Source of the DNA: Dehalococcoidia bacterium
Lineage (GTDB): Bacteria > Chloroflexota > Dehalococcoidia > Tepidiformales > Tepidiformaceae
Direction: 5' to 3'
Assembly: GCA_020850615.1 (NCBI GenBank)
Contig: JADZEI010000024.1
Location: 1-55,526 of the forward strand
DNA: 55,526 nucleotides
Shown here: positions 1-7,191 of the stretch, piece by piece
Layout: each line of letters begins with the position of its first letter
Numbering within the stretch: the first letter of the stretch is position 1
The notes under the pieces: generated by a model
The model's input: only the letters and a program-made list of their open reading frames with translations
Database searches by the model: none
Told to the model about the DNA's origin: nothing
Program-made: the position numbers and the translations under genes

Positions 1-3
1 ACA

Positions 4-133
4 GGTCCTTACGGGGTGCTCGGAGCACAAGGGAGGGCAGGTGCTCCCGGCAGGGTGGCCGGCAAGTGGTAGAAGACACCCCGTCCGGCAAACGGGCACG
101 TCCCAACCACTCCCCACGACGTATAGGAAGGGC
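4..133 (+). repeat. Terminal inverted repeat, left copy
   Basis: This 130-nt block reappears in inverted orientation at 55397-55526 with only four mismatches by eye. It has a perfect small hairpin at 16-28 (GTGCTC-G-GAGCAC). It also has a nested palindrome at 65-111, where AGTGGT pairs with ACCACT, GAC with GTC and CCGT with ACGG. No transposase or coding frame accompanies it. It could be a dispersed structured repeat at which an assembly broke, or a real inverted pair; the sequence alone cannot decide. Confidence 0.85.
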
Positions 134-345
134 TCGCGCACCCCCACCGATCCCGCCACCGCGAAGCGCCACACCAACCACCCACCGCATCAGTAGCCCG
201 GCCGTGAGGAAGGGCTCGCCCGCCCCCACCGATCCCGCCACCGCGAAGCGTCACCACCGCCCATGCCGTCAGTAGCCCACCGCATCAGTAGCCCGACCCT
301 CAGGAACGGCTGGCGCACTCCAGCGGGCCCTCGCCGCCGCGAAGC
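126..345 (+). repeat. Degenerate tandem repeat, about 82-95 bp units
   Basis: Two good copies begin with GGAAGGGCTCGC at 126 and 208, a period of 82, and each runs into a CCCCCACCGATCCCGCCACC segment and then GCGAAGCG. A third, decayed copy starts near 303. The joining phrase CATCAGTAGCCCG occurs at 188 and 283 and, inverted, near 55344-55356 beside the right terminal repeat. Small open frames across it are repeat-derived and not credible genes. Bases 1-358 hold no gene. Confidence 0.7.
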
Positions 346-358
346 CCCGCACCAACTG

Positions 359-775
359 CTAGAAAAACTCCACCACGCCGAACCCGCGCACCGACGGCTC
401 CCCGCCCTGGTTGATGATCACCATCTCCAGGTCCGCGCGCCGCTTGCCGTCTTCCTCGTAGAGCCGCGCGACCCGCCCCGTGAGCACCAGCGGCTGGCCC
501 GTCGTGTCCGGCCGGCGGTGCGCCGCCCGCACCTGCCGCACCCAGCCCCCGTCGCCGAGCCACTGCTCCACCGCCCGGTAGAGCAGGCCCACCTTCAGCG
601 GCCCCGGCACCAGCGTGCCCGGCATCCCCGCCGCACGCGCGGCGTCCTGGTCATAGAAGAAGGGCGGGAACGCCCAGTGCAGCGCGCAGTAGCGGATCAC
701 CATCCCCAGCTCAGGGCGCACTTCCAGCGACGGGAGCTCGTCGCCTTCCTTCAGGTCCTCCCACGCGACGCTCAC
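359..775 (-). CDS. MaoC-like hotdog hydratase subunit (C-terminal half type)
   Basis: A 138-residue single hotdog-fold protein of the MaoC dehydratase family, which hydrates or dehydrates acyl thioesters in fatty-acid and polyketide-type pathways. The recognisable stretch is YDQDAARAAGMPGTLVPGPLK (about residues 41-61), matching the helix-and-strand region after the active site in HTD2/MaoC proteins. The usual catalytic His of the HxD-like motif appears replaced (PFFYD instead of an IHYD-type motif), so activity is uncertain. Its ATG overlaps the stop of the upstream partner by 4 nt, so the pair is translationally coupled and probably a heterodimer. Confidence 0.75.
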   Translation of the reverse strand: MSVAWEDLKEGDELPSLEVRPELGMVIRYCALHWAFPPFFYDQDAARAAGMPGTLVPGPLKVGLLYRAVEQWLGDGGWVRQVRAAHRRPDTTGQPLVLTGRVARLYEEDGKRRADLEMVIINQGGEPSVRGFGVVEFF

Positions 776-1224
776 TCCCCACCTCCCGGGGCCTCGTTCT
801 CGTACTGCATCCCCGTGTTCGCCGACCGCGCGACCACCGCGCCGCTGGCGTCCCGGAACACCGTCTCCGTCCGCACATGGATGCTGTAGCCGAACCGCCC
901 GCCGAAGCGCTCCGACATGTCCGCCAGTCGCGAGGACACGGTCAGCTCCTCACCCAGACGCAGCGGCCGCTCGAACGAGAGCTCGTTGCTGATCATGAGG
1001 AAGTTCTTCATCAGCGTCGGGCCTTCCACCCGCTCCGCCTCCGATTCGAACGCCACCACGGCGTACCCCGGCACCATGTCCCCCGGCTCGAACTTCCGCG
1101 GCGGCACGCCATACGTCTCCATCGCCTTCCGGACGACGTTCTTCGTAACCGTGACCCGGACCGGCGCGGATTCGCGGCCGATCATGGCACGGACTTCATC
1201 GGTCAACAGCGACTCTTCTGGCAC
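772..1224 (-). CDS. FAS1-like dehydratase domain protein (N-terminal hotdog subunit)
   Basis: A 150-residue protein resembling the FAS1-like/MaoC N-terminal hotdog domain. This domain usually partners a C-terminal MaoC subunit to complete a double-hotdog enzyme, as in mycobacterial HadAB-type hydratases. The partner lies immediately downstream with a 4-nt overlap. I chose the GTG at 1224: a TAGAGT -10-like hexamer at 1232-1237 ends 7 nt before it, and longer versions would run into the divergent cysteine desulfurase promoter. The substrate is unknown; other acyl-thioester enzymes in the window do not fix a pathway. Confidence 0.7.
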   Translation of the reverse strand: MPEESLLTDEVRAMIGRESAPVRVTVTKNVVRKAMETYGVPPRKFEPGDMVPGYAVVAFESEAERVEGPTLMKNFLMISNELSFERPLRLGEELTVSSRLADMSERFGGRFGYSIHVRTETVFRDASGAVVARSANTGMQYENEAPGGGE

Positions 1225-1231
1225 GAGCCCG

Positions 1232-1237
1232 ACTCTA
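1232..1237 (-). promoter_or_regulatory. -10 element, leaderless start of hydratase pair
   Basis: TAGAGT on the minus strand, followed by 7 nt and then the GTG at 1224. No Shine-Dalgarno is possible in so short a gap, so transcription and translation probably begin together. No convincing -35 is visible. Confidence 0.4.
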
Positions 1238-1270
1238 CGCCCCCCGGCCCGCTGCCTCAACGCACCACCG

Positions 1271-1300
1271 TGGACAGCCCACCCGCCGCGCGCCCACAAT
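1271..1300 (+). promoter_or_regulatory. Promoter of cysteine desulfurase, leaderless
   Basis: TGGACA at 1271-1276, an 18-nt spacer and CACAAT at 1295-1300. The GTG start at 1307 lies 6 nt after the -10 box, at the expected transcription start. There is no Shine-Dalgarno between. Confidence 0.6.
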
Positions 1301-1306
1301 CGGACG

Positions 1307-2494
1307 GTGATCTACCTGGACCACGCCGCCACCACGCCCCTCCACCCGCGCGCCCGCGAAGCTATGCTGCCCTTCCTCGGCGGCGAATTCGGCAACCCCA
1401 GCGGGCTCTACGCGGTCGGGCGCGCGGCCCAGGCCGCCGTCGACGACGCCCGCCAGCTGGTCGCCGGCTGCCTCGGCGCCCGCCCCTCGGAGGTCATCTT
1501 CACCAGCGGCGGCACCGAATCCATCAACACCGCCCTCCTCGGCATGGCCTACGCGATGCGCCGCGCCGGCGCCGGCAACCACGTCATCACCACGGCCATC
1601 GAGCACCACGCCGGCCTCCACGTCGCCCAGCACCTCGAAGAGCTCGGCTTCGACCTCACCTACATCGGCGTCGACGCCAGTGGCCGCATCCGCCTCGAAG
1701 AGGTGGAGGCCGCCCTCCGCCCGGAGACCGTGCTCGCCAGCGTCATGCTCGCGAACAACGAGGTCGGCACCCTCCAGCCCGTCGCCGAGATCGCCGCTCT
1801 CCTCCGCGCCTACGCGCAGGCCCGCCACCACCGCGTCCTCCTCCACACCGACGCCGTCCAGGCCCCCGGCTGGCTCCCCCTCGACGTGAACGCGCTCGGC
1901 GTCGACGCTCTCTCGCTGTCCGCCCACAAGTTCGGCGGGCCGAAGGGCAGCGGCGTCCTCTTCCTCCGCCGGGCCACACCCTTCCGCCCGCTCCTCCACG
2001 GCGGCGGCCAGGAGATGCAGAAGCGCGCCGGCACCGAAAACGTCGCGGGCATCGCCGGCACCGCCGTCGCGCTCGAAGCCGCCTCCACCGGCATCGCCGA
2101 GCGCGCCGCCCGCGTCCGCGCCCTCCGCGAGCTCCTCCGCGACGGGATCATCGCCACCACGCCCGGCGCCCAGCCCAACGGCTGCCAGGTCAACTGCCTC
2201 CCGAACAACCTCAACATCGCCTTCGACGACGTCGAAAGCGACGTCCTCGTCTCCGGGCTCGATGCCGCCGGCGTCGCCGCCAGCTCCGGCAGCGCCTGCT
2301 CGAACTCCACCTGGGAGCCCTCGCACGTGCTCATGGCCATGGGCGTGCCCATCCGCCGGGCCGTCGGCAGCGTCCGCTTCAGCCTCGGCGAGTCCACCAC
2401 CCGCGAGGAGATCGAAGCCGTCGTCGCCCTCATCCCCGCCGAGGTCGAACGCGCCCGCGCCGCCTCGCTGGTGGCCGGCCGCCTCGCGGGGTAG
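1307..2494 (+). CDS. Cysteine desulfurase (NifS/IscS class)
   Basis: A PLP enzyme that removes sulfur from cysteine as an enzyme-bound persulfide for Fe-S clusters, thiolated tRNA or cofactors. It has 395 residues, normal for the family. The N-terminus is the typical IYLDHAATTP. The PLP-binding lysine is K208 in SAHKFGGPKG, and the persulfide cysteine is C331 in SSGSACSNS, on a short loop as in group I enzymes. No iscU, sufBCD or mnmA is adjacent, so its recipient is unknown. I chose the GTG because the preceding -10/-35 fits a leaderless start and the protein begins exactly at the conserved strand. Confidence 0.93.
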   Translation: MIYLDHAATTPLHPRAREAMLPFLGGEFGNPSGLYAVGRAAQAAVDDARQLVAGCLGARPSEVIFTSGGTESINTALLGMAYAMRRAGAGNHVITTAIEHHAGLHVAQHLEELGFDLTYIGVDASGRIRLEEVEAALRPETVLASVMLANNEVGTLQPVAEIAALLRAYAQARHHRVLLHTDAVQAPGWLPLDVNALGVDALSLSAHKFGGPKGSGVLFLRRATPFRPLLHGGGQEMQKRAGTENVAGIAGTAVALEAASTGIAERAARVRALRELLRDGIIATTPGAQPNGCQVNCLPNNLNIAFDDVESDVLVSGLDAAGVAASSGSACSNSTWEPSHVLMAMGVPIRRAVGSVRFSLGESTTREEIEAVVALIPAEVERARAASLVAGRLAG

Positions 2495-2536
2495 GTTCCG
2501 CCCGTCCAGCCCGCCGACGACAAACGGGAGGCTCCA

Positions 2537-3106
2537 ATGCCTGGCGTCGAAATCCACCCACTCACCCCTGAACGCTGGCCCGACCTCGTCCGTCTCTTCG
2601 GCGAACGCGGCGCCGTCGATGGCTGCTGGTGCATGTGGTGGCGACAGTCCAGCGCCGAGTACAGGGACGGCCGGGGCGCGGCCAACCGCGCCGCCATGCA
2701 GCGGATCACCGAGTCCGGCGCCGTCCCCGGGCTGCTCGCCTACGCGGGCGGTGAACCCGCCGGCTGGTGCGCCGTCGCCCCACGCGACGAATACCCGCGC
2801 GTCGGTCGCTCCCGCACCGTCAAGCCCATCGACGACCAGCCCGCCTGGGCCATCGTCTGCTTCTTCGTCAGCCGCAAACACCGTGGCGCCGGGCTGACCG
2901 CGCAGCTCCTCCGCGCCGCCGTCGACCACGCCGTCGCGCACGGCGCCCGCATCGTCGAAGGCTACCCGGTCGACCCCGGCAGCGGCCGCGTCGACCCCGG
3001 CGCCGGGTTCCACGGCTTCGCCAATTCGTTCCGCGCCGCCGGCTTCACCGAAGTGGCCCGCCGCACCGGGAAACGCCCGATCATGCGCTACGTCGCCGCA
3101 GGCTGA
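2537..3106 (+). CDS. GNAT-family N-acetyltransferase
   Basis: A 189-residue acetyltransferase-fold protein. The acetyl-CoA binding signature is visible in motif A (FFVSRKHRGAGLTAQLLRAA, about residues 114-133, with R/KxxGxG/A geometry). A conserved-looking CWCMWW segment lies near residue 31. A GGGAGG Shine-Dalgarno precedes the ATG. It lies 42 bp after the cysteine desulfurase on the same strand and may be co-transcribed. Its 3' end overlaps that of the opposite-strand terpene-cyclase-like gene by 19 bp. The substrate cannot be inferred. Confidence 0.85.
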   Translation: MPGVEIHPLTPERWPDLVRLFGERGAVDGCWCMWWRQSSAEYRDGRGAANRAAMQRITESGAVPGLLAYAGGEPAGWCAVAPRDEYPRVGRSRTVKPIDDQPAWAIVCFFVSRKHRGAGLTAQLLRAAVDHAVAHGARIVEGYPVDPGSGRVDPGAGFHGFANSFRAAGFTEVARRTGKRPIMRYVAAG

Positions 3107-4035
3107 CCACCCTCCCACCAGCGCAGCACCCGCAGGCACTTCAGCGTCACCATCCGCCCCGGCTGCCCCGCAGGTTCGAGGTCGTACTTCTTCGTCGCGA
3201 CGTAGCCCGCCGCCGTCCGCCACCACCCCTCCGGCCTCCGCCGCCCGCGAACCAGCTCGATCGCGTCGCCCAGCCGCTCGTCCCGTTCCGCCCCCGCCTC
3301 CCGGAAGTGGTCGAGCCCGCGGAGCACGTCGTAGTGCCAGTGCGCCGGGAAGTGGAGCCGCGTCATCGCGTCCGACACCACCGCGCCGCTCGTGTGCGAA
3401 CGGAACAGGCGGTGCACCAGGAGGAACTCGCGCCCGCGGTCCATCGCCGCCACTATCGGCTCCGACCTGCCGTACCGGTCCGCATGCTCCTGCAGCCCTT
3501 CCAGCACAGAAATCGTCGTGTGGAACGAGGCATGCGTGGCCCCGCGCCGGGACTGGCAGTTCCAGCCGCCGTCCGCCATCTGTTCCACGAGCAGGTGCTC
3601 CGCCAGCCGGTGCACTCGCGCGTCCCCATCGCCGTAGCGCGCGATCATCGCGAGGCCCATGCCGGTGACGCACGTCTCGCTCGTCTTCCACGACTCCGTG
3701 TAGTTCAACCCGCCGTCCCGCGCGAAGAACCCGCGGTCGAGCAGCAGCTCCGCCGCCCGGCGGCCCGCGCCGTGCCCCGCCGACAACCCGAGGTCGCGCA
3801 GGAGCAGCAGCGTGTAGAACGTCGAGGTCCACTTCGGGTTGTACAGCCCGCCGCTCCAGCTCCCGTCCGCCGCCTGCAACCCGAGGATGTGCGCGCCCCA
3901 GCCGTCACCGGCGACGCGCGCTTGCGCCGCCCGCCACTCGTCCTCCGGCGCGTCGCACAGGTCACGAAGCACCTGCCAGCGCACCCCCGGATCGCCCTCT
4001 AGGAGCCATTGCATGATGTTGTCCGGCACGTCCAT
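3088..4035 (-). CDS. Squalene-cyclase / prenyltransferase-like alpha-toroid protein
   Basis: A 315-residue protein with repeated QxxDGxW-like motifs (QAADGSWSGG, GGLNYTESWKT, QMADGGWNCQSR), the hallmark of terpenoid-cyclase alpha/alpha toroids. At half the length of true squalene-hopene cyclases it has one toroid, and I see no DxDD protonation motif. It is more likely a cyclase-like protein than a hopanoid synthase. It starts at an ATG 6 nt after a TAGACT -10-like box. Its neighbours give no isoprenoid context. Confidence 0.7.
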   Translation of the reverse strand: MDVPDNIMQWLLEGDPGVRWQVLRDLCDAPEDEWRAAQARVAGDGWGAHILGLQAADGSWSGGLYNPKWTSTFYTLLLLRDLGLSAGHGAGRRAAELLLDRGFFARDGGLNYTESWKTSETCVTGMGLAMIARYGDGDARVHRLAEHLLVEQMADGGWNCQSRRGATHASFHTTISVLEGLQEHADRYGRSEPIVAAMDRGREFLLVHRLFRSHTSGAVVSDAMTRLHFPAHWHYDVLRGLDHFREAGAERDERLGDAIELVRGRRRPEGWWRTAAGYVATKKYDLEPAGQPGRMVTLKCLRVLRWWEGGQPAAT

Positions 4036-4041
4036 CGGCGC

Positions 4042-4047
4042 AGTCTA
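4042..4047 (-). promoter_or_regulatory. -10 element, leaderless start of toroid protein
   Basis: TAGACT on the minus strand, with a 6-nt gap to the ATG at 4035. No Shine-Dalgarno is present. Confidence 0.45.
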
Positions 4048-4132
4048 TCCCCCGCTCCGCCCGATGGCGCGGCCCGCTCATCCTTTAGTCGGAAACATGG
4101 ACAAACGTGCTTCCATTCGCGATCAGCGGCAG

Positions 4133-4138
4133 TACGAT
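4133..4138 (+). promoter_or_regulatory. -10 element, leaderless start of hydrolase-cyclase fusion
   Basis: TACGAT, with a 7-nt gap to the ATG at 4146. This favours the 4146 start over upstream candidates at 4107 (GTG) and 4137 (ATG). No good -35 is visible. Confidence 0.4.
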
Positions 4139-4145
4139 GCGCGAC

Positions 4146-5501
4146 ATGACCCAGCCGGACCGCCCCCTACGGCCCTTCCGCATTACGCGGACGCCTATCC
4201 GGTACGCGCGCAGCACCGACGGCGTCAACCTCGCCTACCTCAGCGCCGGCCGGGGCCGCCCGGGTCTCATCCTCGGCGACCCCCTCTTCACCCACCTCGA
4301 GCAGTACTGGCCCTCCTTCGACTCCATTCCCGGCGTCGACGACGCCTACGAGAAGGTCCGCCTCCTCTACTACAGCCCCCGCGGCTTCGGCCTCTCCGAC
4401 CGCGAAGTCGGCGAAACCACGATCGAGCACCGCATCACCGACATCGACGCCATCCTCGACCACGCCGGCATCGAGAAGGTCACGCTGCTCTCCGCCGGCG
4501 CCGCCGGGGTGACCGCCCTGCTCTACGCCGCCGCCCGCCCCGAGCGCGTGAGCGACATGGTCCTGTACATGTTCTGGAACACCCAGATGGCCACCAGCGG
4601 CGGCCTCGCCCAGCTCCTCGAAGAGAACTGGGACCTCTACACCGTCCTTATCGCCCAGATCACCGCCGGCCGCATGTACGCCGACCAGGGCCGCTCCATC
4701 GCCGAGCTCATGCAGGCCTCCGGCACCCGCGACACCTACCGCGCCTGGCTCGGCGAAAACGCCACGGTCGACGTGCGTGCGCTCCTCCCGCAGGTCACCG
4801 TGCCCACACTCGTCCTCGCCCGCGAACAGAAGCTCATCGGCGACATCTCGTCGATCGAAGGCGCCCGCCGCATTGCCGGCAGCATGCCCAACGCCTCCAT
4901 GGCCCTCCTCCCCGGCGACGCCTACATCATCGACGAGCACGTCATCCGCGCCGTCTCCGAGTTCATGACCGAGCAGGCCGAACCGAGCGAACAGGCCATC
5001 CGCATCATCCTCTTCACCGACTTCCAGGGTCACCTGAAGATGATGCAGGCGCTCGGCGACGACGATTCGCTGCCCATCCTGCGCGAACACGAGCGCATCA
5101 CCCGCCGCCTCCTGCGCGAATACGGCGCCGACGAAGTGAAGGCCCTCGGCGATGGCTTCATGGCGTCCTTCGCCTCCGCCCAGCGCGCGCTCGAATGCTC
5201 CGTCGCGATGCAGCTCGCCTTCGAAGAGCACAACCTCACCGCCGACCACCCGATCCACATCCGCATCGGCGTCAACGCCGGCGAGCCCATCGCCGAAGAC
5301 GACGACCTCTTCGGGACCGCCGTCATCGCCGCCTCGCGCATCGCCTCCCAGGCTTCCGGCGGCGAAATCCTCACCTCGCTCGTCGTCCGCGAGCTCGTCG
5401 CCGGAAAGGGCTTCCTCTTCGCCGACCGCGGCGAAACCCAGCTCCGCGGCTTCGAAGACCCCGTCCGCATGTTCCAGCTCCGCTGGCGCGACGCCAGCTG
5501 A
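4146..5501 (+). CDS. Alpha/beta-hydrolase-like domain fused to class III nucleotide cyclase domain
   Basis: A 451-residue fusion. Residues about 20-270 follow the alpha/beta-hydrolase fold (RYARSTDGVNLAY, then PRGFGLSD). The nucleophile elbow reads LLSAGAAG, with Gly where Ser is expected, and the later Asp and His positions are also lost, so this half looks like a binding or sensing domain. Residues about 285-450 are a class III adenylate/guanylate cyclase domain. Both metal aspartates (FTDFQG and LGDGF) and the purine-site lysine (VKALGDG) are present, but the transition-state Asn is not obvious (AVIAASRI). Probably a cytoplasmic cyclic-nucleotide signalling protein or a degenerate relative. 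Confidence 0.8.
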   Translation: MTQPDRPLRPFRITRTPIRYARSTDGVNLAYLSAGRGRPGLILGDPLFTHLEQYWPSFDSIPGVDDAYEKVRLLYYSPRGFGLSDREVGETTIEHRITDIDAILDHAGIEKVTLLSAGAAGVTALLYAAARPERVSDMVLYMFWNTQMATSGGLAQLLEENWDLYTVLIAQITAGRMYADQGRSIAELMQASGTRDTYRAWLGENATVDVRALLPQVTVPTLVLAREQKLIGDISSIEGARRIAGSMPNASMALLPGDAYIIDEHVIRAVSEFMTEQAEPSEQAIRIILFTDFQGHLKMMQALGDDDSLPILREHERITRRLLREYGADEVKALGDGFMASFASAQRALECSVAMQLAFEEHNLTADHPIHIRIGVNAGEPIAEDDDLFGTAVIAASRIASQASGGEILTSLVVRELVAGKGFLFADRGETQLRGFEDPVRMFQLRWRDAS

Positions 5502-5571
5502 CCCGCCCGCGACCCTGTTTCTCCGCGATCGCGTAGGATGCCCGCACCAGCACGCATCCGGAGGAATACGC

Positions 5572-6339
5572 ATGGTCGACGTGAAAAAGATGTTCGATCT
5601 CACAGGCAAGGTGGCCCTCGTCACCGGCGGCAGCCGCGGTCTTGGCCGCGAAATGGTGCTCGCCTTCGCCCAGTCCGGCGCCGATGTCGTCATCGCCAGC
5701 CGCAAGCTCGAAAGCTGCGAGGAGCTCGCCAAGGAAGTCGTCGAGACCACCGGCCGCAAGGCCCTGCCCGTCGCCTGCCACGTCGGCGACTGGGGACAGG
5801 TCGAGCAGCTCGCCGAGCGCACCTACGCCGAGTTCGGCAAGGTCGACGTCCTCGTCAACAACGCCGGCATGTCGCCGCTCTACGACCACGTCAACAACGT
5901 CACCGAGCCGCTCTACGACAAGGTCCTCGACGTGAACCTCAAGGGCCCCTTCCGCCTGACCTCGATGGTCGGCACCCGCATGGTCGAACAGGGCGGCGGC
6001 TCGATCATCATGGTTTCGAGCACCGGCTCCATCAACCCGCGCGCCCACATCATTCCCTACGCCGCCGCCAAGGCCGGTATTAATGCCATGACCGTCGGCT
6101 TCGCCCACGCCTTCGGCCCCACCGTCCGCGTCAACTGCATCATGCCCGGCCCCTTCCTCACGGATATCTCCAAGGCCTGGGACATGGAGTCGTTCAACCG
6201 GCGCGCGAAGGAGACCATCTTCCTCGGCCGCGGCGGCGAAGCCGACGAGATCGTCGGCGCGGCGCTCTACTTCGCCACCGATGCCTCCTCCTACACCACC
6301 GGCGCCGTTCTCCCGGTCGCGGGGGGCAGCTTCGGCTAG
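5572..6339 (+). CDS. SDR-family oxidoreductase
   Basis: A 255-residue short-chain dehydrogenase with a complete classical set: TGGSRGLG cofactor loop near residue 18, NNAG near 97, a catalytic Ser in VSSTGS, and YAAAK with the Tyr/Lys pair near residues 163-167. A GGAGG Shine-Dalgarno at 5560-5564 precedes the ATG. It probably reduces or oxidises a carbonyl or alcohol with NAD(P)(H); the substrate is unknown. Its stop codon is part of the -10-like box of the next gene. Confidence 0.9.
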   Translation: MVDVKKMFDLTGKVALVTGGSRGLGREMVLAFAQSGADVVIASRKLESCEELAKEVVETTGRKALPVACHVGDWGQVEQLAERTYAEFGKVDVLVNNAGMSPLYDHVNNVTEPLYDKVLDVNLKGPFRLTSMVGTRMVEQGGGSIIMVSSTGSINPRAHIIPYAAAKAGINAMTVGFAHAFGPTVRVNCIMPGPFLTDISKAWDMESFNRRAKETIFLGRGGEADEIVGAALYFATDASSYTTGAVLPVAGGSFG

Positions 6340-6342
6340 GAT
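6337..6342 (+). promoter_or_regulatory. -10 element, leaderless start of SGNH hydrolase
   Basis: TAGGAT, whose first three bases are the stop codon of the preceding SDR gene. It is followed by 6 nt and then the ATG at 6349. No Shine-Dalgarno is present. Confidence 0.4.
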
Positions 6343-6348
6343 CCCGCC

Positions 6349-7191
6349 ATGGCGCACGGCGTCCGCCCTGCCTGGCTCACCCGCGCGGCGGCCATCGTCC
6401 TGGTGGCCGCCGTGCTTGCGCTGGCCGCGAACCCCGCGAGCTCCGCGCCATCGACCCTCCCCGTCCGCGCCGTCGTGCCCGGCCTCGCCGCGGATTCGTT
6501 TCCCGGGCAGCCGCGCTACGTCGCCCTCGGCGACTCGCTGGCCGCCGGCGTTGGAGCTTCCGACCCATTCGAGACCGGATACGTCCCGCATTTCGCGCAC
6601 TACCTGGTAACGGAGGGCGCCTGCGGGGGCCCCTGCCCGGGGCTCGCCATGCGAAACCTCGGGACCAGCGGCGCCACCTCCGGCGACCTCATCACGGAGC
6701 AGCTCCCGGAGGCCCTCGCCGCAATCCGCGACGGCGGAGTCGCCGCTATCACCATCGACATCGGTGCCAACGACGGCGTCGCCCCGCTACGCGACTGCGT
6801 CGCCACGGGCGAAGTCCTCGGCTGCCTGGTGCTCGCCAGCCAGCTCATCGCTACCTACCAGGTGAACCTCGACCGCATCCTCGCGGACCTCCGCACCGCC
6901 GGCCCCACCGTCCCTATCCTCGTGATGACCTACTACAACCCGCTCGCCGCCTGCACCGCCGCCGAATACGCCCCCGCCGCCGGCCTCGTCCTCGAAGGCG
7001 GCATCGGCGTCGCCATCGGCCTGAACGACGTCATCCGCCAGGAGGCCGCCGAGCACGGCGCCCTCGTCGCCGAGACCTACGGCCAGCTCGGCCCGGCGGA
7101 CCTCCTCGGCGGCGAGGACTGCCTCCATCCGAACGACTCCGGGTACGCCATCATCGCCGCCGCCTTCGAAGCCGCGTGGGCCGCCCGCTGA
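6349..7191 (+). CDS. Secreted SGNH/GDSL-type esterase or lipase
   Basis: A 280-residue secreted hydrolase with a signal peptide (positive n-region, hydrophobic core about residues 13-27, small residues after it). SGNH blocks are visible: GDSLAAG with nucleophile S63, a block II-like NLGTSGATSGD, GANDG with N141, and the DxxH pair D257/H260 in DCLHPND. It probably hydrolyses esters outside the membrane. The last 16 nt overlap the start of the next gene, so the two may be translated together. Confidence 0.88.
   Translation: MAHGVRPAWLTRAAAIVLVAAVLALAANPASSAPSTLPVRAVVPGLAADSFPGQPRYVALGDSLAAGVGASDPFETGYVPHFAHYLVTEGACGGPCPGLAMRNLGTSGATSGDLITEQLPEALAAIRDGGVAAITIDIGANDGVAPLRDCVATGEVLGCLVLASQLIATYQVNLDRILADLRTAGPTVPILVMTYYNPLAACTAAEYAPAAGLVLEGGIGVAIGLNDVIRQEAAEHGALVAETYGQLGPADLLGGEDCLHPNDSGYAIIAAAFEAAWAAR

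Noticed and set aside
1235-3832. Very long minus-strand open frame (865 codons)
   Set aside because: It lies antisense to the cysteine desulfurase and GNAT genes; its translation is Gly/Ala/Asp-rich with no family motif, as expected from the complement of GC-rich codons.
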